A stretch of DNA of 64,000 nt, from assembly GCA_019685575.1 (NCBI GenBank), contig JABFQO010000001.1, forward strand, positions 120,159 to 184,158, given 5' to 3'. The notes under the pieces are model-generated. The model saw only the letters and a program-made list of their open reading frames with translations, was not told the origin of the DNA and searched no databases. This stretch comes from Candidatus Bathyarchaeota archaeon A05DMB-4 (GTDB taxonomy: Archaea; Thermoproteota; Bathyarchaeia; Bathyarchaeales; SOJC01). The position numbers and the translations under genes are program-made. This document shows positions 1-7,832 of the stretch, piece after piece (the first letter of the stretch is position 1; each line of letters begins with the position of its first letter).

Positions 1-924
1 TTTTTCGGGAGACAAGCCGATTTTTCTGGCTTCGCTCACGTCTCTAAGGAAGCTGGGCATGGATTCCTCGGCTGTAAAGTTGACCTTTGCGATTTTGCGG
101 TAACTGAGCCACGGCGGCACGGAGATTATGAGGAAGCAAATTGTCGCTACGCCGGTCATGCCTATGGGCGAAACTACCGACTGCAACGAAGGCATCAGCA
201 AGAAAACACTCATCACTCCTATTGCTATAAAGGAAGTGAACAAAGCCCTACGGTAACACTCCCTTAAGGAGAGTATGTTCCCCTTTCTCGCAGTGTGAGC
301 AATAAAGATGAATAAAACCGAAAGCATAGGCATGGCTAAGAAAACGAAAAGGTAGAGGAGAAAGTTAGAAGTGCCGGTCACGCCGCCAGCGGTTAACTCG
401 AAAAAACTACTCGACGATACAACAACATACAAGATGTACGCGCACAAGGTTACGATGAGCATGACTGCGTAGGCCTCGATGAGTGTTCCCAGTTTTTCAA
501 TTGCGCGGTTCGACGCTGCGCTTTGGGTTTCGAACATAGACCGCATTTTGCTCTTCAGAAAACTGACTACGTTGATGCCGCTTTTCACTGAAGACACGTA
601 GCCCGCCAAAAAGTCACGGTACATTCTCGATTTTGTGTTTTCTGCGCGTTTATACATAACAGTCAATGGGTCGTACCCCAAAACTTCCACTTGGCGAACC
701 ACTTCCTCTGCTTCTTTTTGGAATGTGGGAAGCAGATTGATTGAACGCATTTTCTTCCAGCCGTCGTAGAGCGTCACTCCGCTCGCTGCCATCAACGTGA
801 AAAGCATCACGGCAAACGGAAGCTCGCGTTCTATTTCGCCCGTGTCTTGTCCTTTCTTAAGCGAGCCGAGGAAACGCCCGAACACCTTGCCGAGCAAAAA
901 AGAGAAAGACAAGGTTTTCGCCAT
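1..924 (-). CDS. TadC/ArlJ-like pilus platform membrane protein, 3' end outside window
   Basis: Integral-membrane platform protein of an archaeal type IV pilus-like machine (type II secretion F-domain superfamily). The frame opens with ATG at 924, overlapping the TGA of the upstream ATPase gene by one base (ATGA junction), and runs to the window edge without a stop, giving about 308 residues. A cytoplasmic F-domain-like segment (about residues 35-145, rich in charged helices, with RELPFAVMLFTLMAASG near its start) is followed by several strongly hydrophobic segments from about residue 155. A second F domain begins at the edge (PSFLRDVSEARKIGLSPEK), as in the paralogue at 43832. Translational coupling to the ATPase supports the assignment. 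Family level is secure; the substrate is not known. Confidence 0.85.
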   Translation of the reverse strand, partial: MAKTLSFSFLLGKVFGRFLGSLKKGQDTGEIERELPFAVMLFTLMAASGVTLYDGWKKMRSINLLPTFQKEAEEVVRQVEVLGYDPLTVMYKRAENTKSRMYRDFLAGYVSSVKSGINVVSFLKSKMRSMFETQSAASNRAIEKLGTLIEAYAVMLIVTLCAYILYVVVSSSSFFELTAGGVTGTSNFLLYLFVFLAMPMLSVLFIFIAHTARKGNILSLRECYRRALFTSFIAIGVMSVFLLMPSLQSVVSPIGMTGVATICFLIISVPPWLSYRKIAKVNFTAEESMPSFLRDVSEARKIGLSPEK

Positions 925-2516
925 CACCAACCGAATTTTTTCGCCAAGTCTTCAAACGTGACTTGTGGGTTGTGGTAGTACTTGTTGAGCACGTTGTGTA
1001 CGTCGCGGTAGTTTCGAATGTTGTGCTCCACCATTTCAAGCAGAACCCTTTCTCGATGCTCGAGCTCAGTAAGCAGTTTTTCCATGGGGATGTCGAGGTT
1101 TTTGGCGATTTTTTGAAGCAAATAGCTCTTCGCCACGTTTTCTTGGAATATGTCGGAAGACGGGTTCCAACTGAAAACCTCGTTTATCGAGTCCGCGCTC
1201 TTGAGTTCCTTGATGCTGATGAACTTTCGGCTGGATAATCGTTTGCCTGTTTCGAGGAAAATGGGTGTTCTCACGTGCTTGACGACGATGACACAGTTCA
1301 TAAGTGAAAGGATTGACGGCGGAATGTTCATCGGCGGCTGTGTGAGCCTTTTAATCGCCGTTTCAGCATCATCAGCGTGCATGGTGCAGAGTCCACCGTG
1401 TCCGGTTGCGAGTGCTTGAAAGAGGACGTAGGCTTCTTCTCCCCTCACTTCGCCCACTATAACGAGGTCTGGGCGGTGTCTGACGCTGGACTTGATAAGG
1501 TCATAAAGCGTAATCTCGCCCTCGTTTTCCGTGCCGAACCCGGAGCGGGCGATGGTAGAGGTCCAGTTCTCGTGGGGCAGGTTTATCTCTGCAACTTCTT
1601 CGACGGAGATGATTTTGTAGTTTGGTCTTATGAGGCAGGCGATGGCGTTGAGGGCGGTTGTTTTGCCCGCTCCCGTGGCGCCGAGAATCATGACGGACAT
1701 CTTATTTTCCATGAGAAGCCACAAATATGCACCTATGGTTTCGTTGATAGTCTCGTTTTCGATCAAGTCGATTATCGTGAACGGGTCCTTGCGGAACTTG
1801 CGTATCGTGAAGCTCGTGCCCGAAGGCGTGGTTTCTCTGCCGTACGAAACTGCCAAGCGGTGTTTTCCCGGAAGCGTGACGTCGACGATGGGGAAGGCGA
1901 GGCTTACGTGTTTTCCCGCCTTGTGCACCACGCGCATGATGAAATCGTCAAGTTCCTCTTCTTCCTTGAAGATAATGTTGGTTTTGATGTTCTCGTATTT
2001 TCTGTGCCAGAGGAATATGGGTTTGTTGACTCCGCTGCAGCTTATGTCTTCCACGTATTCGTCAAACATCACGGGATCAATCTTGCCGTAGCCGACTATG
2101 CCTCGTTCGAGGTAGTAAACAATCTTTCTTATGCCAATAGGCGTAATCGCTTCGAGGGCTTTTTTGTGGTTCTCTATGATTTCGGGCATTTGTCTGTGGA
2201 ACGATTCCGCTAATGTTTCGTCGCTTTCGGGGGCCTTTAACTCGTATTCTAGAATGTTATGCATTCGTTCGAACGCTTCTCTCTCTTCCTTATTCAGGGG
2301 TAATTCATCAACTATGTAAAGATGGTCTAATGTTTCCTCGTGTTGGACGATTGTGGCGTAAGAGAACGGTGGTTTCAGCGGGTAGGTTTCGACTTCAAAA
2401 TATCCTTCGGGTGGGCTCCATTTTTTGAGGTCAAGAAATCCCACTAACTCTTCTTCGGATAATTTTTGAAGTTCAGCCTCGCTTTTTTTCTTGTCATCCT
2501 TTTTCAGTCCTTTCAA
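924..2516 (-). CDS. Type IV pilus/secretion ATPase (TadA/ArlI/VirB11-like)
   Basis: Cytoplasmic hexameric ATPase expected to power pilin polymerisation or secretion. The 530-residue protein has an N-terminal domain of about 250 residues, then a RecA-like core with Walker A GATGAGKT (about residue 280), an Asp-box region (ISVEEVAEINLPHENW), Walker B-type LVIVGEVRGEEA and the His-box ATGHGGLCTMHADD. All nucleotide-handling motifs are intact. The start is TTG at 2516, inside the TTGA overlap with the upstream pseudopilin gene and preceded by GGGAGG. It resembles the locus B ATPase at 42229, but the C-terminal tails differ, suggesting distinct partners. The gene is coupled to the TadC-like gene downstream. 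Confident at family level. Confidence 0.93.
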   Translation of the reverse strand: MKGLKKDDKKKSEAELQKLSEEELVGFLDLKKWSPPEGYFEVETYPLKPPFSYATIVQHEETLDHLYIVDELPLNKEEREAFERMHNILEYELKAPESDETLAESFHRQMPEIIENHKKALEAITPIGIRKIVYYLERGIVGYGKIDPVMFDEYVEDISCSGVNKPIFLWHRKYENIKTNIIFKEEEELDDFIMRVVHKAGKHVSLAFPIVDVTLPGKHRLAVSYGRETTPSGTSFTIRKFRKDPFTIIDLIENETINETIGAYLWLLMENKMSVMILGATGAGKTTALNAIACLIRPNYKIISVEEVAEINLPHENWTSTIARSGFGTENEGEITLYDLIKSSVRHRPDLVIVGEVRGEEAYVLFQALATGHGGLCTMHADDAETAIKRLTQPPMNIPPSILSLMNCVIVVKHVRTPIFLETGKRLSSRKFISIKELKSADSINEVFSWNPSSDIFQENVAKSYLLQKIAKNLDIPMEKLLTELEHRERVLLEMVEHNIRNYRDVHNVLNKYYHNPQVTFEDLAKKFGW

Positions 2517-2974
2517 TTCCCGTCCTCCCTTGCGCTGGTTAAGTAAATTTGGATGGCCGAGCCGTTCATGTGACTCTTTAAAACTGCTGGTCCAAAACCG
2601 CTCATGTACTGTCCCGAAGCATAGGGTTTTCCGGCGAGGTAGACCCGATGGTTAGCAATCGTGTTTTCCATGATTTCGCCTAAGCCGCCCTCTATCCATG
2701 ATTGAACAGTGTCGTTGCGGAGGCGAAGCCAATAAGGTTTGTCGCCAATTTTGGAAGGCAGGTTCAAATAAACCTGCGTGCTCGTATTCACTGTTGTCAG
2801 AGACTGGAGTTCCATGGCTTTGGCGGCCACACAACTTAGCAGGTTGTCCAATTGTTCTGTTTCAGGTATGAAACGCAAAGTCGCGGCGTAGGAGTTGAAC
2901 GAAAAAATTAGGAGCGTGCCCACCGCGGTCATCGCGGCGAACATGTAAACGTAGCTGGGTATTATTGATGGCAA
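2513..2974 (-). CDS. Single-pass pseudopilin-like protein
   Basis: A 153-residue protein not matched to a named family. Residues 8-30 form one hydrophobic helix (MFAAMTAVGTLLIFSFNSYA) directly after a very short N-terminus, followed by a polar, presumably extracytoplasmic domain with Asn-X-Ser/Thr sequons (NTST, NDT, NGS). This is the layout of a minor pilin or pseudopilin that is anchored rather than polymerised. It sits 2 nt after the 2977-3813 gene and overlaps the ATPase start by four bases, so it is translated with the machinery. The corresponding position in locus B is held by the 154-residue protein at 46402. Function is inferred from context only. Confidence 0.7.
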   Translation of the reverse strand: MPSIIPSYVYMFAAMTAVGTLLIFSFNSYAATLRFIPETEQLDNLLSCVAAKAMELQSLTTVNTSTQVYLNLPSKIGDKPYWLRLRNDTVQSWIEGGLGEIMENTIANHRVYLAGKPYASGQYMSGFGPAVLKSHMNGSAIQIYLTSAREDGN

Positions 2975-2976
2975 GT

Positions 2977-3813
2977 TTAGACCTCCACGCGTTGTAGTTG
3001 AATGTTGCAGACCACGGTTTCCACGTTTATGACGACGCCCGCCGGACCGCTCGAAATCGGGAGAGAAACAGCGCCGCTTTTGTCGTCGAAAACCGTTTTC
3101 ACTCGGAGAGACGAAACCGGGTAGGTTAGGTTATAACTTCGCGAAATGGAATCTACGTTTACGCTTCGAACTTTAAGGTAGAAGCCGCCGGACAACGTGA
3201 GGCTTTGAGAAAGGTTCATGTTGACAACGTAAATTCGCACCGTGTTCACTGGTTTGCCGTTGTCAGAACCAGTCAGGGCGACTGAGGCAAACGGCCGATA
3301 AGAAAGCGTGATTTCTTGAGCGGTCTCGCCCGTTATGATTTGAAGTTGCGTCATCGTCGAGGCGCTGCTGTTCACGATGACTCTGCTGTCGCCTTTTAGG
3401 AAAAGTCCGCTTGCGCCGGGCTCGGCGTACGAAAGCACATAAACTGCTTTTCCGACTGGGCTGTTGAAGACTACCTCATAAAAAACATCATCAGTCACAT
3501 TAACGAGCAACGACTTTGCAACGGGTAGAATTTTGAAGGTTCCGCCGAAATCATCGAAATAATAAACTCTAGACGCGCCTGGAGACCAGAGAATGTTTTC
3601 TATGTTGCTTTCTAGCGCAGTCATTGATTGTTTGGCGGCGGAAAAGTTTAGCAGTTGCCCCCGCGCCGAGATTCTCGTCATGGCGACATAGTAGGTGGCG
3701 GTGATTATGAGCATCAAAGAAACAAACAGCATAAGAAACGTCACGGGCAGCGCCGTGGCTCTCCTAGACCGGCATACTCGCGAATACTTTTTCCTCACGC
3801 TTTCTCTACCCAC
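2977..3813 (-). CDS. Minor pilin-like secreted protein
   Basis: 278 residues starting with GTG at 3813. A basic N-terminus (KKYSRVCRSRRATALPV) precedes one strong transmembrane helix (about residues 24-46, TFLMLFVSLMLIITATYYVA), the arrangement of archaeal pilin signal sequences. The remainder is beta-rich with several N-glycosylation sequons. It matches the locus B protein at 45563 in size and layout. It is the first gene after a long leader with a promoter-like motif (3927-3950) and a strong hairpin (3846-3895), so it may be transcribed separately from the pilins. An alternative in-frame GTG lies about 5 codons downstream. A pilus tip or assembly role is inference. Confidence 0.7.
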   Translation of the reverse strand: MGRESVRKKYSRVCRSRRATALPVTFLMLFVSLMLIITATYYVAMTRISARGQLLNFSAAKQSMTALESNIENILWSPGASRVYYFDDFGGTFKILPVAKSLLVNVTDDVFYEVVFNSPVGKAVYVLSYAEPGASGLFLKGDSRVIVNSSASTMTQLQIITGETAQEITLSYRPFASVALTGSDNGKPVNTVRIYVVNMNLSQSLTLSGGFYLKVRSVNVDSISRSYNLTYPVSSLRVKTVFDDKSGAVSLPISSGPAGVVINVETVVCNIQLQRVEV

Positions 3814-3845
3814 CTAGGCACACCCGGGCAAGTTAATGAAAGGAG

Positions 3846-3895
3846 GGGAGGGGACTCCTGGAGTGCGTATGCAAAGAGAGGAGTTCCAGCCTCCC
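3846..3895. other. G/C-rich stem-loop in leader of the pilus machinery genes
   Basis: Left arm 3846-3859 (GGGAGGGGACTCCT) pairs with 3879-3895 (AGGAGTTCCAGCCTCCC) through 14 base pairs interrupted by two small bulges, leaving a 19-nt loop. On the minus strand it lies between the promoter-like motif at 3927-3950 and the GTG at 3813, so it would form in the mRNA leader. It may separate pilin from machinery expression. Confidence 0.5.
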
Positions 3896-3926
3896 GATGT
3901 TCTCCATGCACACCACATTCATCCAG

Positions 3927-3950
3927 CAGAAGATATGTTGGTTTGTGTGT
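3927..3950 (-). promoter_or_regulatory. Conserved pilus-locus promoter element, copy 3
   Basis: Read on the minus strand, ACACACAAACCAACATATCT followed by TCTG closely resembles the elements at 4667-4693 and 5393-5417, each upstream of a locus A gene. The shared pattern is CACAAA, about five variable bases, then ATAT with a T-rich tail. A 9-mer ATTCAGATT (minus strand) lies 22 bp further upstream (3972-3980). Confidence 0.5.
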
Positions 3951-4071
3951 AACCGAACACTACACATTGAGAATCTGAATCCAAGATAAAAACAGAGAAA
4001 CACGAAATTAACGAGTACAGAAAAAAATAGAGGGAAAAAAAGAAAAAGGGAGTGGGGGCTATCTAGCGCGT

Positions 4072-4635
4072 TTACTGTGCAGCTTCAACGTTGACTTCTT
4101 GTGTCCAGTGGGCGTTCGCTGTGAAAACAGTGATCTCTACTGGAGTGCCAACGTCGTTCTGGCCAACGCTGTCTGGGCTGTCAACATAAATAACGATTGT
4201 CCAGCCTGACTTCAAAGTAACATCATCGCTAGCTTGTGTCAAACTTCTTGTTGATCCCTGGATTGTGTGGTCGTAGGATGTGCCATTGAGTTGTGTTGGC
4301 GTGACGGTCAAATCTTGCGTAATTGTAACGGTGTTGGTTCTCCAATAGTAGACGTCAGACCAGTTTGCTGTTTGGCTGCGTGCGGTGATTTTGTCGATAA
4401 CAACGTCTTTGCCGCCAGTGTTAATCAGCACAAAAGCAGCTTGAGCCCATCCGCCGGTTGTGTTGTACCATATGTGCAGTTTTGACATGTAGAGCGATTC
4501 TTGCTGTGTTCGGTTGGTGGTGATGTTGATTGTGTAGAATGTGACGACTGTGGCGAGAAGCACTGAAACGACGAGGATGATCAGCGTTGTCACTACTGTG
4601 CTAAGCCCTTTCTTACTCTTTAGCAAGTTCTTCAT
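4072..4635 (-). CDS. Archaeal type IV pilin (paralogue 2)
   Basis: Major-pilin-like structural subunit of 187 residues. The N-terminus MKNLLKSKKGLSTVV is followed by a hydrophobic alpha1 helix (TTLIILVVSVLLATVVTFY), the archaeal class III prepilin signature; cleavage is expected after KKG by a PibD/EppA-type peptidase. The body is beta-rich with NTT and NGT sequons and ends in VEAAQ. The start is placed at ATG 4635, preceded by GGAG at suitable spacing; a longer frame opens at 4716 but has no ribosome site and would bury the signal. It is highly similar over its whole length to the pilin at 4789, so the pair is a tandem duplication. It has its own promoter-like motif at 4667-4693. Confidence 0.85.
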   Translation of the reverse strand: MKNLLKSKKGLSTVVTTLIILVVSVLLATVVTFYTINITTNRTQQESLYMSKLHIWYNTTGGWAQAAFVLINTGGKDVVIDKITARSQTANWSDVYYWRTNTVTITQDLTVTPTQLNGTSYDHTIQGSTRSLTQASDDVTLKSGWTIVIYVDSPDSVGQNDVGTPVEITVFTANAHWTQEVNVEAAQ

Positions 4636-4666
4636 TTCTATTTTCTCCGTGCCAGAGGGTTTTGAA

Positions 4667-4693
4667 GCAGAAAAGATATGATAATTTGTGCGT
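4667..4693 (-). promoter_or_regulatory. Conserved pilus-locus promoter element, copy 2
   Basis: On the minus strand CGCACAAATTATCATATCTT precedes TTCTGC, matching the elements at 3927 and 5393. It lies about 30-55 nt upstream of the ATG at 4635. No AATCTGAAT-type 9-mer is visible upstream of this copy. Confidence 0.5.
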
Positions 4694-4788
4694 AGAACTG
4701 TACTACACATGCACAAAACATGGTAAACGAGTTATTCCAAAAAATCAAACAAAGCGTTGTGGGTTGAAAAAGAAAAAGAAGAGCGCGT

Positions 4789-5355
4789 TTATTGTGCAGC
4801 TTCGACGTGAGCCTCTTGTGTCCAGTGGGCGTTCGCCGTATAAACGGTGACTTCTACTGGAGTGCCAACGTCGTTCTGGCCGACACTGTCAGGGTTGTTG
4901 ATGTATATGACTATTGTCCAGCCTGATTTTAAGGTGATGTCGTCAGTCGCTTGGATCAGTGTTCGGGAAGCATTCTGAATTGTGTGACTGTAGGTTGTGC
5001 CAGAAAGTTGTGTAGGCGTTACGGTAAGGTCTATTGTGACCGTGACCGTGTTAGTTCTCCAATAATAAACATTGCTCCAGTCGCTTGTTTGACTTCTGGC
5101 TGTAATCTTATCAATGACTACGTCTCGGCCACCGGTGTTTACCAGCACGAACGCGGCTTGCGCCCACGTCGGCGAGGTAGTGTTAAACCACACATGCAGT
5201 TTTGACATGTAGAGCGATTCTTGCTGGACACGGTTAGTGGTGATGTTAATAGCGTAGAACGTGACGATTGTTGCCAGCAAAACAGAGACCACCAGAATTA
5301 TCAGTGTTGTTACTACTGTGCTGAGCGCTTTCTTATTTTTCATAATGCACTTCAT
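4789..5355 (-). CDS. Archaeal type IV pilin (paralogue 1)
   Basis: 188 residues, first gene of locus A. The N-terminus MKCIMKNKKALSTVV leads into the hydrophobic helix TTLIILVVSVLLATIVTFYA, matching the archaeal pilin N-domain; processing is expected between KKA and LST. The rest is nearly a copy of the 4072 pilin, including the stretches HWTQE and DSVGQNDVGTPVE. Start codon: ATG 5355 has GGAG upstream at about 12 nt; Met5 (5343) is an alternative. The two variants may be co-assembled or switched. Upstream lie the conserved promoter element (5393-5417) and an ATTCAGATT site (5440-5448), and then the TrmB-like regulator in the same orientation. Confidence 0.85.
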   Translation of the reverse strand: MKCIMKNKKALSTVVTTLIILVVSVLLATIVTFYAINITTNRVQQESLYMSKLHVWFNTTSPTWAQAAFVLVNTGGRDVVIDKITARSQTSDWSNVYYWRTNTVTVTIDLTVTPTQLSGTTYSHTIQNASRTLIQATDDITLKSGWTIVIYINNPDSVGQNDVGTPVEVTVYTANAHWTQEAHVEAAQ

Positions 5356-5392
5356 ATTTTCAACTCGCTCCGTTTGAAAAAAATAACGCCAC

Positions 5393-5417
5393 GCAAAAAT
5401 ATCGTCATTTGTGTGTG
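5393..5417 (-). promoter_or_regulatory. Conserved pilus-locus promoter element, copy 1
   Basis: On the minus strand CACACACAAATGACGATATT followed by TTTGC shares CACAAAT, a short spacer and ATATTTT with the copies at 4667 and 3927. The ATATTTT part may be the TATA box. The element lies about 40-60 nt upstream of the pilin ATG at 5355. Confidence 0.5.
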
Positions 5418-5439
5418 AAAAAAGAGACGCATGCTAGGA

Positions 5440-5448
5440 ATTCAGATT
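5440..5448. promoter_or_regulatory. AATCTGAAT-type candidate operator
   Basis: ATTCAGATT on the plus strand (AATCTGAAT on minus), 23 bp upstream of the promoter element of the first pilin. The same 9-mer occurs at 3972-3980 (plus strand AATCTGAAT), 22 bp upstream of another copy of the element, and at 6499-6507 by the TrmB-like gene promoter. Confidence 0.4.
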
Positions 5449-5486
5449 ACAGTTACAGCTAAGGTATGAAAGTCGAAACTGCGGCT

Positions 5487-6401
5487 TTACCTTAATGTTG
5501 TAGCCACTTCTAACGAGGCTTCGGTTCCCCACAGTTCGCCGAACAGTTTGCCTAGGGCTTTGGTGAAGGCGCCGTAGTTTGTCCACAGGGCAGTGATTCT
5601 TTCTCGTCTTCCACGGGCATCCTCAGTGTCTTCATTGTTTTTCCGTATAGAGAGGAGAATCTGCTCTTTGTCGGTTATAATGAAACTCGGCAAATCATCA
5701 ATGTCGGAATTCGAGTATTTCACGTTGAGTTTGGTCTTCTCCACAAAGAACCGGCTCTTAGGCGAATGATTCGTCAACACCATGACGTTCATGCTTTTCT
5801 TGGAAATCCTCTCAAGCTTGTCGAGAAAACCCGAGTAATAAAGCCTAGCTAAGTCGCTTTCCGGCGCAAACACCTGCACTTCTTTTGTCGCTTTTTCGAG
5901 AATTTCGTTGGCTTTCAAGTCGATTTGTTCTTCGCCTTCTAAAATCTGGAAAACTTCTTTCCGTTCCGGCGCAACATTCGGATGCGGCAACGCCAACCAG
6001 ACATCGACAAGTTTCTTTTTCTTTTGTTCCAAGATTTTGATTTTGAGTTTCTTGGCTTCGATGAGAAGGTCGATGGCTCTTTCAAAGGGTGTGGCAATGA
6101 ATTTCAACGGTTTCTCAAAAACTGACGAGACCATACCGCGTTTTTCCAAGTCTCTGAGTATGCGGTAGGTTTCGGTTCGGTGCAGGCAGAGGGCTTCTGA
6201 GATTTCGCTGGCTTTGCGTTCGCCGTATCTTGCTAGGTAGAGGTAAACGCGTACTTCGTTCTTTGACAACCCCAATCTCAGCAGAGTGCTTTCGATTATT
6301 TCTACAGACTTTAAAGGCCCCTTGTCTTTCTTAACAAACTTCCAAGTGCCCGTCGTCTCATCGTACAATCGCACAAGTTCTTCGGTTTTTTCTATCGCCA
6401 T
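5487..6401 (-). CDS. TrmB-like transcriptional regulator
   Basis: 304 residues. Residues about 35-105 form a winged helix-turn-helix (ESTLLRLGLSKNEVRVYLYL, then KASEISEALCLHRTETYRIL), the TrmB N-domain signature. A long coiled-coil linker (about 110-135, IEAKKLKIKILEQKKKKL) follows, then a C-terminal phospholipase-D-like/TrmB effector-type domain without an obvious sugar-binding motif. TrmB family members bind palindromes and respond to small ligands. A perfect AATCTG-N5-CAGATT palindrome lies in its own leader, and AATCTGAAT sites recur at two pilus promoters, so autoregulation and control of locus A are plausible. The start is the ATG at 6401. Confidence 0.8.
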   Translation of the reverse strand: MAIEKTEELVRLYDETTGTWKFVKKDKGPLKSVEIIESTLLRLGLSKNEVRVYLYLARYGERKASEISEALCLHRTETYRILRDLEKRGMVSSVFEKPLKFIATPFERAIDLLIEAKKLKIKILEQKKKKLVDVWLALPHPNVAPERKEVFQILEGEEQIDLKANEILEKATKEVQVFAPESDLARLYYSGFLDKLERISKKSMNVMVLTNHSPKSRFFVEKTKLNVKYSNSDIDDLPSFIITDKEQILLSIRKNNEDTEDARGRRERITALWTNYGAFTKALGKLFGELWGTEASLEVATTLR

Positions 6402-6427
6402 TTTTCTTGTTCGCTCCGTGGCTTTTC

Positions 6428-6444
6428 AATCTGTATATCAGATT
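6428..6444. promoter_or_regulatory. Perfect 6-5-6 palindrome in the TrmB-like gene leader
   Basis: AATCTG-TATAT-CAGATT. A minus-strand TATA-like box (GTATATAATA, 6477-6486) lies upstream, placing the palindrome at or just after the expected transcription start, a typical repressor position. A single AATCTGAAT lies at 6499-6507, upstream of the TATA box. Confidence 0.55.
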
Positions 6445-6609
6445 CGGAAGCCGAACGTGTGTCTCTGCAGTTTACGTATTATATACTTATGAATTCAAAA
6501 TCTGAATCAAAAATCAACAACTCCAAATCTGCCATGCAAAAAGATACTTTTTTTAATCTCAACATTCAAAAACACACATCGTCCACAGCCGAGAGAAAGG
6601 AGAAAAAGA

Positions 6610-7068
6610 ATGCGACCAGAAGCCAGCAGACTATTTGCCAGCATGAGGTTTTTGATTCCGAGAAACAATTTTTGGTTGAAAAGACTCTGCGTTCTGTTTG
6701 CTTTTATTCTCATGGACTACGGCGTGACGCTGGCTCTGTGCAAGACGCCCGCGGAAGAGGGTAACTTGTTTGCGAGGAGTTTTATGGAAGTTTATGGCAT
6801 ACCGTTAGGCTTGACGCTTTTCGATTTCATTGCAAACTTTCCAATATACATGCTATTGTGTCTTAACTCTCGCTTCATCAACCTGCCGCCTCGACTTTCC
6901 AGAATCGCAGAATCCCTAGTAGATTTGACTTTTGCTTGGTTTATCGCTGGGCTTCATTTTAACGGCGCGGCGAGTTGGTTCTGGTTTGTGCCCGATGTTT
7001 TGCGACAGGCTTCTGGAGCGTTTTTGTATTTGCTGATCATCTTGATTGTTTCGTTGAAAAAACCGTGA
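6610..7068 (+). CDS. Small polytopic membrane protein
   Basis: 152 residues with about four hydrophobic segments (around 27-45, 68-88, 103-122 and 131-148). The pattern of an Asp in the first helix (FILMDYGVTLALCK), an acidic loop (AEEGNLFARSFMEVYG) and a final short basic tail resembles small DUF5658-type membrane proteins, but I cannot confirm the family. ATG at 6610 is preceded by AAGGAG at good spacing. It is divergent from the TrmB-like gene across a 208-bp region holding the AATCTG sites, so it may be co-regulated. Function unknown. Confidence 0.6.
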   Translation: MRPEASRLFASMRFLIPRNNFWLKRLCVLFAFILMDYGVTLALCKTPAEEGNLFARSFMEVYGIPLGLTLFDFIANFPIYMLLCLNSRFINLPPRLSRIAESLVDLTFAWFIAGLHFNGAASWFWFVPDVLRQASGAFLYLLIILIVSLKKP

Positions 7069-7180
7069 TCAATCATCTTTAGAGTGCGTAGTGAAGGGCT
7101 ATACACAAACCCTATTATTCATTCTTTGACCCTTGAAAAAGATTGAATGCAGCGTTAACTCTGTTTGGAGAAATTGTAGT

Positions 7181-7819
7181 ATGGAAAGCCCGAAAAACGC
7201 AGAAGCCCAAATTACAAACGATGACTCTTACCTTTCTTTCCCTTCTAGGCTGCAGAATGAAGAATCCAACGAGGAATTTGAAAGAACAAAGGCAGAAATC
7301 GAGAAAAGATTCAACGAACTCCTCACGACCATAAGCGAGGAAACCATCCAACTCAGCGAATTCCTGCTTGAAGAAAAGAAACTAGTACGGGAATTATGCA
7401 TGTTCCTACGGCAAATCCTCAAACGCCTCAACATGACCTTCAATATTCCAGTCAAAGCCATCCCAGAATTTCAGTCCACCGCGAAAAAGATTGTTTTGAA
7501 CAAGGAAGGCCACCTCATCGTGATGTATGAAAAAGAGAAGGTTAACTCGAGGGCTTTGGAGGATTATCCGCCGGAAATAGTTCTCGCAGTTATTTGGAAC
7601 GTCGTTCCGGAACTCGAAAAATCCATCAAAGCCTACCGGAGAAAAATCAGCGAGAGAGTTAGCATTTTTGAAAGAATAAAGAAAGAACTGAAAAACATAG
7701 GCCAGATTTTTTCGTCCCCGGAACGTGAACGAAACGGCGTCATAGTTGTGGGGAACGAGGAACTGAAAAACCCAATCTCTGAGAGCAAGCAAGAAAACAC
7801 AGCGCCAGAAGGCACCTAA
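7181..7819 (+). CDS. Coiled-coil protein of unknown function
   Basis: About 212 residues from ATG 7181, which has GGAG upstream; a TTG at 7133 would add 16 residues but has no ribosome site. No known family recognised. Residues about 30-85 (FERTKAEIEKRF to LVRELCMFLRQ) and 150-185 are helical and strongly charged, consistent with coiled coils; the middle (VKAIPEFQSTAKKIVLNKE) may be a small globular part. No signal peptide or membrane segment. It is followed 13 nt later by another helical protein and faces the MoxR-VWA operon tail to tail. A partner role for the MoxR-VWA machine is possible but unproven. Confidence 0.55.
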   Translation: MESPKNAEAQITNDDSYLSFPSRLQNEESNEEFERTKAEIEKRFNELLTTISEETIQLSEFLLEEKKLVRELCMFLRQILKRLNMTFNIPVKAIPEFQSTAKKIVLNKEGHLIVMYEKEKVNSRALEDYPPEIVLAVIWNVVPELEKSIKAYRRKISERVSIFERIKKELKNIGQIFSSPERERNGVIVVGNEELKNPISESKQENTAPEGT

Positions 7820-7832
7820 GCGGGGGTAAGCC

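Noticed and set aside
1377..2213. Long plus-strand frame (278 codons) opposite the locus A ATPase
   Set aside because: It is the antisense shadow of an ATPase with intact Walker A and B motifs; the frame has no domain, ribosome site or conserved pattern.
4636..4716. N-terminal extension of the second pilin
   Set aside because: It would place 27 residues before the prepilin signal and has no ribosome site; ATG 4635 has GGAG and gives the normal class III signal.
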